Part shown: in pieces, positions 1 to 4,799 of the stretch
Layout of the letters: every line of letters starts with the position of its first letter
Numbering within the stretch: position 1 is the first letter of the stretch
NCBI GenBank assembly: GCA_937949585.1
Contig: CALEDW010000037.1
Span: forward strand, 1 to 5,524
Direction of reading: 5' to 3'
Length of the DNA: 5,524 nucleotides
Origin: an uncultured Acidimicrobiia bacterium
Lineage (GTDB): Bacteria > Actinomycetota > Acidimicrobiia > IMCC26256 > CALEDW01
Program-made: the position numbers and the translations under genes
Notes under the pieces: generated by a model
Told to the model about the DNA's origin: nothing
Seen by the model: the letters and a program-made list of their open reading frames with translations, nothing else
The model's database searches: none

Positions 1-875
1 TGACCCTCGCTCGCGTTCCCGACCTCGGCCGCGAAGGCCCGGCTGCGCTCCACCGCCACCCGGGCCGCCTCGAGGTCGTCCTGGGCCCGGGCCCGGGCCT
101 CGGGCGTGGTGGCCTCGGCGAGGGCCCGCTCCGCGCGGGCCAGGTTCTGGGCGGCGCGGTCGGGGGCGTCCGCGGCCTGGTCCCGCAGGTCCTGGACGGC
201 GCGGCGCACCGCGGCGCGGGCCTTCGCCGGCGACACCTGGATGCTGCGCAGGTAGGCGATGAGGTCGGTGATGCCCTGCTCGTTCTTCGGCCCGCCGCCG
301 GCGAGACCCCAGGCCGGCATCGGGGTGCCCGGCCGGCCGTAGGTGAGGATCTGGTTCACCTGCTCCTCGTCGAACCGGTAGAAGATGTCGTTGACCGCCG
401 GTGCCTTCCACACCACCTGCACCGGGCGGGCCTCAGGGTCGCCTTGGGCGGTGCCGGTGAGCACGAACGACGCGGAGCCGCCCCCGCCGTCGGTGCCGTG
501 GCAGTTCGCGCACCCCAGCGACTTGGCGGCGTCGAACGCCTCCATCTGGTCGTTGGCGTAGAGGACCTCGCCCCGCTTCACGGCCCGCTCGTCGAAGGCC
601 AGCTCGGCGTCGCTCTGCCGGTAGGGCTCGAGCAGCCAGTACAGCGGCAGCGCCACCGCCAGGATCGCCGAGAACAGCAGCGCCCAGCGCAGCGTGGCGG
701 TGAGCCCGCTCCCCTCGAGGGTCTCGTCGGAGGGCGGGGCCTCGACGTTCGCCGGCAGCCGCTCCCCCCGGGACGCCCGGAGCGACAGCACCTTGGTCAC
801 GAGCACGACCGCGATCACCGCGACCGCGGCCAGGTTCAGCGCGATGAGGCCCGTACGCAGGGTCAGGGCGAACAC
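1..875 (-). CDS. Membrane-anchored c-type cytochrome of the bc complex (C-terminus beyond window)
   Basis: Probable electron acceptor of the Rieske protein encoded just upstream, with its heme domain on the outer face of the membrane. The visible 291 residues contain a membrane helix at about 8-27, a charged and acidic linker, a second helix at about 62-83, then a class I cytochrome c domain. That domain has CANCH at residues 122-126 for covalent heme attachment and GTPMPAW at 183-189, whose Met186 is the likely distal ligand. After residue 214 the chain becomes an Ala/Arg/Glu-rich helical stretch, probably a coiled coil, running to the window edge. The start is taken as GTG at 875 because a near-perfect ribosome site lies just upstream; in-frame GTGs at 887 and 899 are alternatives, the latter overlapping the Rieske gene. 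Two helices with heme outside require the N-terminus outside and the linker in the cytoplasm. It takes the place of QcrC or cytochrome f but resembles neither closely. The family call is firm; the total length and any second heme are unknown. Confidence 0.9.
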   Translation of the reverse strand, partial: MFALTLRTGLIALNLAAVAVIAVVLVTKVLSLRASRGERLPANVEAPPSDETLEGSGLTATLRWALLFSAILAVALPLYWLLEPYRQSDAELAFDERAVKRGEVLYANDQMEAFDAAKSLGCANCHGTDGGGGSASFVLTGTAQGDPEARPVQVVWKAPAVNDIFYRFDEEQVNQILTYGRPGTPMPAWGLAGGGPKNEQGITDLIAYLRSIQVSPAKARAAVRRAVQDLRDQAADAPDRAAQNLARAERALAEATTPEARARAQDDLEAARVAVERSRAFAAEVGNASEG

Positions 876-883
876 CGGACCGG

Positions 884-892
884 TCACCTCCT
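884..892 (-). promoter_or_regulatory. Strong Shine-Dalgarno site deciding the cytochrome c start
   Basis: AGGAGGTGA on the minus strand is an uninterrupted match to the anti-Shine-Dalgarno end of 16S rRNA. Its first A is the last base of the Rieske stop codon (894-892). It lies 8 bases before the GTG at 875, or 11 if measured from GGAGG, but overlaps the GTG at 887 and lies downstream of the GTG at 899. That favours the 875 start and suggests translation coupled to the end of the Rieske gene. Confidence 0.6.
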
Positions 893-1746
893 CACCCACC
901 CACACAGGGCGGGCCCTCCGCCCCCTGACCGGTGGTGTCGGTGCCGATCGGGGCCCCCGGCCACGGCGTGGAGGTGTCGATCGTCACGTCCCCACCCGAG
1001 ATCTCCACCGCGAAGTGGTCCATGCCCCGTGGGGCCGGGCCGCCTCGCTTCTCGCCCACCCGGGAGTACTTCGAGGCGTGGCAGGGGCACTCGAACCACT
1101 GGGAGGTCGGGCACCACGGCACCTTGCAGCCCAGGTGCGGGCACTTCTGGTACAACGCGACGATCCCGGCCTCCATCCCGGCCAGGACCGGACGGTACTG
1201 GGGCACCTTCCGGGCCTTGGGGACGTCCTCCTTCGGGTAGGGCACCAGGTACGTGCGGGCCTCGGGAACGTAGTAGGGCTCCCGGCGCTCCTCGTTGAAG
1301 GCGAGGATGTCAGCGAGGCTCGCCCCGGCCTTCACCTTGCCCCCGAAGCCCCCGGCGGAGCGGGCGTAGAGGAACGCGATCGCCGCGGCGCCGAGGGTCC
1401 CGACGCTCACCGCCAGGGTGGCGAGGATGCCCCGGTTGAAGAACTGGCGGCGGCTGATCGCCAGCTCCTCCTCGTCGACCGGCACCCGCTCCGCCACGGT
1501 ACCGGCGGCCCGTGCGGCCGGGGTGGCCGCCTGCTTCGTCTCCTGTGCCCGTGCCCGGCCGGCCGCCTCCAGCTCCGCGCGGTCGACGTCGGTCCCGGTG
1601 GCGCTGCGGTCGGCCTGCACCGTCTCGGCGGCCAGCCGACCGGTGGTCGCCGAGCGGGTGGCCGCCGCCTGTCTGCGTGCCGCGGCCAGGGCGGCCACGG
1701 CCGCCAGCGCGGCGACCAGGACGATGGCCAGGATCAACCAACCCAC
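892..1746 (-). CDS. Rieske [2Fe-2S] iron-sulfur protein of a quinol:cytochrome c reductase
   Basis: Takes one electron from quinol at the Qo site and passes it to cytochrome c on the outer face of the membrane. The 284 residues show a first helix at about 3-23, an Ala/Arg-rich hydrophilic linker (24-97), a twin-arginine-like SRRQFF at 98-103, a second helix at about 107-128, then the Rieske fold. The cluster motifs are CPHLGC (202-207) and CPCHAS (220-225). By family rule Cys202, His204, Cys220 and His223 bind the cluster, and Cys207 and Cys222 form the disulfide. Cys212 in the intervening loop is extra. The usual CTH and CPCHGS are here CPH and CPCHAS, both mild variants. The GTG start is 7 bases after AGGAG, which overlaps the TAG stop of the preceding gene, so coupling is likely. 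Actinobacterial QcrA also has extra helices and a Tat signal before the last helix; two rather than three are seen here. It is the qcrA/petC counterpart. Confidence 0.95.
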   Translation of the reverse strand: MGWLILAIVLVAALAAVAALAAARRQAAATRSATTGRLAAETVQADRSATGTDVDRAELEAAGRARAQETKQAATPAARAAGTVAERVPVDEEELAISRRQFFNRGILATLAVSVGTLGAAAIAFLYARSAGGFGGKVKAGASLADILAFNEERREPYYVPEARTYLVPYPKEDVPKARKVPQYRPVLAGMEAGIVALYQKCPHLGCKVPWCPTSQWFECPCHASKYSRVGEKRGGPAPRGMDHFAVEISGGDVTIDTSTPWPGAPIGTDTTGQGAEGPPCVGG

Positions 1747-1756
1747 GTCGTCGCTC

Positions 1757-2620
1757 CTAGAGCTCGAAGAAGACGCCGTCGTTCCAGGGGAACACGAAGT
1801 TGAACCCGGTGCCCCGGAAGAACGACCCGATGATCACCAGCACCGCCCAGAACAGCAGGAAGATCGTGAACAGCGAGATCGCGAACCTCCGGTCCTGGGG
1901 CTTCGGGGACGGGTTGCGGTCGATGTAGGGCGCCACGATGAGGAGGAAGATCCCCATGCCGGGGATCGTCACCCCCGCCACCATCGGGTGGAACATCGTG
2001 AGCAACTCCTGCAGGCCGAGGAAGTACCACGGCGCCTTCGACGGGTTCGGCGTCTGGTTCACGTCGGCGAGGCTGAGCAGCGGGGCCCGCACGATCGCCG
2101 AGAAGAGGAACAGGACCGCCGAGACGGCCAGCGTGGCCGCGAACTCCACCACCAGCAGGTGCGGCCAGGTGTGGACCTTGTCCTGCGCCTCGGCCCGGGT
2201 CTGCTGGATCGAGCCCGACTTCACCACGGTGAGCAGGCGCTGGGTGTGCCCGCCGGGCCCGGTCATCGCCGGGGGCGGTGCCACCGCGGTCGCCGCGGCC
2301 GGCGCGGCTGCGGCTGCGGCCGCGGGTGCGCCGCCGCCCGCCGCCGCGGCCCGGCGGCGCCGGGACCGCTCGAGCAGGTGGGCGGGGATCCCGCCGACCG
2401 ACGCCGGTTGCTCCTCGCCGCCGGCGCCCTCGCCGCCACCCTCGCCTCCGGCGCCCTCGCCGCCAGCCGGCGCGGCCGGGGCCGTCGCCTCCGGGGCCGC
2501 CGCCGTGCTCCCCGGGGCCTCGGCGGCCTCGGTCGCCTCGCCCTCCTCGCCGGTGGGTAGGCCGAGCGCCTTGCGGCGTTCCCGGGAGCGGCGGAGCAGG
2601 TGTTCGGGGATCTCAGGCAT
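1757..2620 (-). CDS. Cytochrome b C-terminal (subunit IV-like) protein with long low-complexity N-terminal extension
   Basis: Supplies the C-terminal helices of a split cytochrome b, forming part of the Qo quinol site with the b6-like protein encoded upstream. It has 287 residues, against about 160 for plant or cyanobacterial subunit IV (PetD). The extra length is residues 1 to about 145: two copies of an IPxHLLxRSRxRR motif (4-16 and 78-90), a Gly/Glu-rich stretch (53-70) and an Ala-rich run (91-118). The conserved core has helices at about 156-178, 212-232 and 246-267, and KAPWYFLGLQELL at 195-207, the counterpart of the PEWY Qo motif but without its acidic residue. No heme histidine pair is expected in this half. 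The ATG at 2620 is chosen because GGAGGG lies 6 bases upstream; the frame stays open to 2761, but that part overlaps the end of the b6-like gene and looks like noise. The extension is probably cytoplasmic and disordered; its function is unknown. Confidence 0.92.
   Translation of the reverse strand: MPEIPEHLLRRSRERRKALGLPTGEEGEATEAAEAPGSTAAAPEATAPAAPAGGEGAGGEGGGEGAGGEEQPASVGGIPAHLLERSRRRRAAAAGGGAPAAAAAAAPAAATAVAPPPAMTGPGGHTQRLLTVVKSGSIQQTRAEAQDKVHTWPHLLVVEFAATLAVSAVLFLFSAIVRAPLLSLADVNQTPNPSKAPWYFLGLQELLTMFHPMVAGVTIPGMGIFLLIVAPYIDRNPSPKPQDRRFAISLFTIFLLFWAVLVIIGSFFRGTGFNFVFPWNDGVFFEL
2414..2465. repeat. Tandem 25-base direct repeat inside the subunit IV extension
   Basis: Positions 2414-2438 and 2441-2465 are two 25-base copies that differ at a single base (2420 against 2447), offset by 27 bases or nine codons. 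They encode the repeated Gly/Gly/Glu/Gly/Ala pattern at residues 53-69 of the subunit IV-like protein. The in-frame period fits slippage or duplication inside a tolerant disordered linker. Confidence 0.75.
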
Positions 2621-2626
2621 CGACGT

Positions 2627-2632
2627 CCCTCC
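2627..2632 (-). promoter_or_regulatory. Ribosome binding site deciding the subunit IV start
   Basis: GGAGGG on the minus strand lies 6 bases before the ATG at 2620, in the 35-base gap after the b6-like gene. It supports this start over any upstream in-frame codon inside the preceding gene. Confidence 0.65.
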
Positions 2633-2655
2633 GGGCAGGGCCGATCCGGCGCGGC

Positions 2656-3444
2656 TCAGAGCGGTCCACTGATCCCACCGTCCTTGCGCACCCGCCAGAA
2701 GTGCACCGCCATGAAGATGACGATGACGAACGGCAGGAGCAGCACGTGCAGGGTGTACCACCGCAGCAGCGTCTCACCGGAGATCTCGTTCGAGCCGAGG
2801 AGCGCGTACCGGACCTGACCGCCGAACACCGGGGTGTAGCCCATCATGTTCGTGCCGACCGTCACCGCCCACAGGGCCAGCTGGTCCCACGGGAGCAGGT
2901 AGCCGGTGAACGAGAGCAGGAGGGTGAGGGTCAACAGGATCACCCCGATCACCCAGTTGAACTCCCGCGGCGGCTTGTAGGCACCGTGGTAGAAGACGCG
3001 GCTCATGTGCAGGAACACCGTGAGGACCATGAAGTGGGCCGCCCAACGGTGCATGTTCCGCACGAGCGACCCGAACCAGACCGCGGTCTCGATCTGCTGC
3101 ACGTTGCTCCAGGCCAGGGCCTCGGTCGGGCGGTAGAAGAACATGAGGAAGATGCCGGTCACGGTGAGCAGGATGAAGAGGAAGAAGCTGAGCCCGCCCA
3201 GGCAGAGGGTGTAGGAGACCTTCACCGCGTGCCGCTTCACCTTCACCGGGTGCAGGTGGTACAGCACGTTGTTCATGATCACGTAGGAACGGTTCCGGGG
3301 GCTGTCGGTGTAGCCCTTGCGGAACACCGACCCCGGCCGGAAGATCGAGGTCATGACCTGCGAGTTGCCGAGGCGGTCGCCCACCTCCTTCACGGCGGCG
3401 CGCATCCTGGTGGTCAGGCCGCCGTTGCCATTCCCGTTCGCCAC
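2656..3444 (-). CDS. Cytochrome b6-like di-heme membrane protein (cytochrome b N-terminal domain)
   Basis: Carries the two b hemes that move electrons across the membrane in a quinol:cytochrome c reductase. The 262 residues have four helices at about 82-104, 133-152, 163-184 and 230-250. Heme ligands are His132 and His146 in the second helix and His233 and His248 in the fourth. The 15-residue step of the second pair is the b6-type spacing; mitochondrial-type cytochrome b has 14. Other b6-like blocks are FYRPTEA at 103-109, a PPREFNW turn (158-164), GYLLPWDQ (181-188) and a C-terminal GISGPL. Cys81 in CLGG sits where b6 has the Cys35 that binds the extra heme covalently. The N-terminus before Cys81 is about 45 residues longer than in b6 and begins with an Asn/Gly-rich stretch. 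The GTG start is 6 bases after AGGAG. The subunit IV half is a separate gene 35 bases downstream, as in b6f and Bacillus complexes and unlike the fused mycobacterial QcrB. It is the petB/qcrB counterpart. Confidence 0.95.
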   Translation of the reverse strand: MANGNGNGGLTTRMRAAVKEVGDRLGNSQVMTSIFRPGSVFRKGYTDSPRNRSYVIMNNVLYHLHPVKVKRHAVKVSYTLCLGGLSFFLFILLTVTGIFLMFFYRPTEALAWSNVQQIETAVWFGSLVRNMHRWAAHFMVLTVFLHMSRVFYHGAYKPPREFNWVIGVILLTLTLLLSFTGYLLPWDQLALWAVTVGTNMMGYTPVFGGQVRYALLGSNEISGETLLRWYTLHVLLLPFVIVIFMAVHFWRVRKDGGISGPL

Positions 3445-3528
3445 CGGCCTCTCCTGGTCTCGGTCTCGGTTGCTCGTGCTCTGCTCGGTGTCCGTGTGCC
3501 CCTCGGGGCGGGAGGCGCGCGATGCGCT
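3445..3528. other. 84-base intra-operon spacer
   Basis: Separates the ferredoxin stop from the b6-like gene start and is the largest gap in the operon. It holds the AGGAG ribosome site (3451-3455, minus strand) and a short GCCC/GGGC hairpin with a four-base loop (3498-3509) lacking a T tract, so not a convincing terminator. No promoter is evident. The ferredoxin and b6-like genes share a reading frame, and the spacer has no stop in it. Confidence 0.6.
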
Positions 3529-3942
3529 TCAGAACCGCACGCCGTAGGCGTAGCCGTTGCGCGGGGTCCGCACGTGGCGGTCACCCTGACTGCCCGGCGG
3601 GGCGATCTTGCCCAGGATGATCACCCCGGTCGGGCAGCGGTCGACGCAGAGGGCGCAGCGGGTGCACACGTCCTCGTCGACGATGAAGGCCACGTGGTCG
3701 CGGGGATCCTCACCCGGGCGCTCGGTGTTCGTCGCCTCGGCGATCGCCGACACGCTCACCATGTGGATGCACTTCCAGGGGCAGATGTCGACGCAGCCCT
3801 CGCAGAGGATGCACTCCTCCTGGTCGATGTGGAGGAACTGCTTCGGCTTCACCGCCTGGGTCAGGTAGTCGGGGGCGACCTCGGCCAGCACGTACTCGGT
3901 CGCGAACTCCGGCATCGGCGGGTTCGCGTCGGTTCGGGCCAC
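3529..3942 (-). CDS. 2x[4Fe-4S] ferredoxin-type protein associated with the cytochrome b operon
   Basis: A soluble or membrane-peripheral iron-sulfur electron carrier of 137 residues. The first cluster motif is Cys44-x2-Cys47-x2-Cys50-x3-Cys54-Pro, followed by an extra Cys58 in PWKCIHM. The second is Cys93-x2-Cys96-x2-Cys99-x3-Cys103-Pro. Each motif would hold one [4Fe-4S] cluster, with Cys54 and Cys103 likely swapped between clusters as in classical dicluster ferredoxins. The 38 residues between the motifs are longer than in small clostridial ferredoxins. There is no signal peptide or membrane helix, so it should act in the cytoplasm. The C-terminal tail is rich in Arg, Gly and Tyr. The GTG start is 5 bases after GGGAGG and 11 bases after the previous stop; an internal ATG at 3915 has no ribosome site. 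It resembles NuoI-like and other dicluster subunits, but the neighbours are a bc complex, not complex I. Its electron partner is not shown by the sequence. Confidence 0.9.
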   Translation of the reverse strand: MARTDANPPMPEFATEYVLAEVAPDYLTQAVKPKQFLHIDQEECILCEGCVDICPWKCIHMVSVSAIAEATNTERPGEDPRDHVAFIVDEDVCTRCALCVDRCPTGVIILGKIAPPGSQGDRHVRTPRNGYAYGVRF

Positions 3943-3947
3943 GGTCG

Positions 3948-3953
3948 CCTCCC
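3948..3953 (-). promoter_or_regulatory. Ribosome binding site deciding the ferredoxin start
   Basis: GGGAGG on the minus strand lies 5 bases before the GTG at 3942 and directly abuts the TGA stop of the upstream membrane protein gene (3956-3954). It favours the GTG start over the ATG at 3915 and implies coupled translation. Confidence 0.65.
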
Positions 3954-4499
3954 TCAGCCCCGCACCCGCACCGGCCGCCCGAACACCGAGGTCCGAGTGG
4001 TCACCGGTCGGGCCTCGGGCTTCTCGGCCTCGTCCCCCGGCGCCACCGGGCGCTTCTGCCACAGGCTCCACAGCGCCAGGTTCAGGCCGAAGAACACGAG
4101 GTAGATCCCCACCACCACGATGTCGCGGACCGCCTGGGCGTCGACGCTGAACGGCCAGGTGGCCGATCCGAGCCCGGGGATGCGCGTGCCGGTCTTGAAC
4201 AGGAACTTGTCCCGACCCCACTGCAGGTACCCGTCGGCGAAGGTGATCCACTCGTGCGGGATGACCGCGTAGCCGAGCAGGAAGAGGGCGAACACGTAGA
4301 CGGCGGCGAACATCGCACCCGCCCAGGTGACCGGTTCGCGACCCCGGTACCGCAGGCCGAGGCGCTCGGCCGCCGCCGCCGGCCGTCCGAGGCACGCCAC
4401 CACGATCGGCGCCAGCATGACCAGGGTGATCACCGTCGCCCAGATGAGCCGGCCGGCCGGGCGGATCCAGGGCAGCCAGTCGGGCAGCCAGTTCGGCAT
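3954..4499 (-). CDS. Three-helix integral membrane protein of unknown family, first gene of the operon
   Basis: I do not recognise the family. The 181 residues give an amphipathic Trp/Pro-rich N-terminus (MPNWLPDWLPWIRP), a helix at about 17-38, a short basic loop, a second helix at about 58-80, a 45-residue loop rich in aromatic and charged residues (81-125, including PHEWITFADGYLQWGRDKFL), a third helix at about 126-147, and a basic hydrophilic tail. His82 is the only histidine, so a bis-histidine heme within one chain is not possible; there is one cysteine (Cys36) and no Cys-x2-Cys-His. The ATG start follows AAGGAGGAG with an 11-base spacer, somewhat long. It ends 11 bases before the ferredoxin gene, so the two are probably co-transcribed and coupled. 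By position it could be an accessory or assembly subunit of the bc complex, or a membrane anchor for the ferredoxin; both are inference. Confidence 0.8.
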   Translation of the reverse strand: MPNWLPDWLPWIRPAGRLIWATVITLVMLAPIVVACLGRPAAAAERLGLRYRGREPVTWAGAMFAAVYVFALFLLGYAVIPHEWITFADGYLQWGRDKFLFKTGTRIPGLGSATWPFSVDAQAVRDIVVVGIYLVFFGLNLALWSLWQKRPVAPGDEAEKPEARPVTTRTSVFGRPVRVRG

Positions 4500-4565
4500 C
4501 TGACGCTGCGCTCCTCCTTCGGCCTCCCGACCACGGCTGTACGGTCCGGGGATCCGGGCCGGGTT

Positions 4566-4593
4566 CCCGAGGGGCGTACCCGAGGGACCCTCG
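4566..4593. repeat. CCCGAGGG direct repeats with an inverted half-site
   Basis: CCCGAGGG occurs at 4566-4573 and again at 4579-4586, a 13-base step. The second copy is followed by CCCTCG (4588-4593), making the inverted pair CGAGGG-A-CCCTCG (4581-4593). On the minus strand this lies 67 to 94 bases upstream of the first operon gene, so it could be a regulator site or a leader hairpin. In DNA this GC-rich, chance is a real alternative. Confidence 0.35.
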
Positions 4594-4614
4594 ACCGTCC
4601 GGCCCCGTCCTCGG

Positions 4615-4628
4615 CGGGACCGGTCCCG
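4615..4628. repeat. 14-base perfect palindrome, candidate operator
   Basis: CGGGACCGGTCCCG reads identically on both strands. It is the longest perfect palindrome I found in the intergenic region and sits near its middle, about 116 bases before the minus-strand operon start and 172 before the plus-strand start. A dimeric regulator could bind it, but no regulator gene is in view. Confidence 0.35.
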
Positions 4629-4799
4629 GAGCCCGGCTCGATCGACTCTCCACCGGGGGTTCCGCCGTTGTTCCTAGCACGGGCGGCGCCCGGCCCACAC
4701 ATTCTGCCCGCGAAGGAACCGGGCCGGTCGTCACCCGAGCGGGCCGCGGCGGCGGTGGTGCGCGACGATGGGGGTGTGGGTGCGGCGAGACGGCCTCCG

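Larger units (their letters stand above)
4500..4799. other. Divergent intergenic region (about 300 bases)
   Basis: Lies between the minus-strand bc-complex operon and the plus-strand reductase gene, so it must hold the promoters of both. It contains the ribosome site of the first minus-strand gene (4511-4519), a 14-base palindrome, CCCGAGGG repeats, an 8-base TCGATCGA (4638-4645) and ACCGGGCCGGT (4718-4728). I see no convincing paired -35/-10 elements on either strand, no RNA gene and no credible small coding region. Other reading frames open here lack a good start context and recognisable protein features. Confidence 0.6.

Noticed and set aside
2291..2350. GCC/GCG-rich tract suspected as a structural repeat or regulatory element
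   Set aside because: It encodes the poly-Ala linker of the subunit IV-like protein in frame, which explains the pattern.
444..2560. Several long plus-strand open frames over the cytochrome c, Rieske and subunit IV genes
   Set aside because: They are antisense shadows with low-complexity Arg/Gly/Pro composition and no credible ribosome sites.
3498..3509. GCCC-CTCG-GGGC hairpin between ferredoxin and b6-like genes as a terminator
   Set aside because: The stem is only four base pairs and no T-rich tract follows on the minus strand.
3445..3942. Possible ferredoxin-cytochrome b6 fusion by readthrough of one TGA
   Set aside because: The two genes are in the same frame and the 28 intervening codons contain no stop, but the b6-like gene has its own well-spaced AGGAG and GTG start, and stop-free spacers are common at this GC content.
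2278..4104. A 608-codon open frame on the plus strand antisense to the b6-like, ferredoxin and subunit IV genes
   Set aside because: It is a by-product of high GC content. The protein is Arg/His/Pro/Glu-rich with no domain, while the opposite strand carries clear conserved heme, Qo and cluster motifs.
4671..4676. TGC-TAGGAA on the minus strand as an extended -10 box for the operon
   Set aside because: The last base does not fit the TAnnnT pattern and no -35 element lies at a suitable distance, so I could not support a promoter call.
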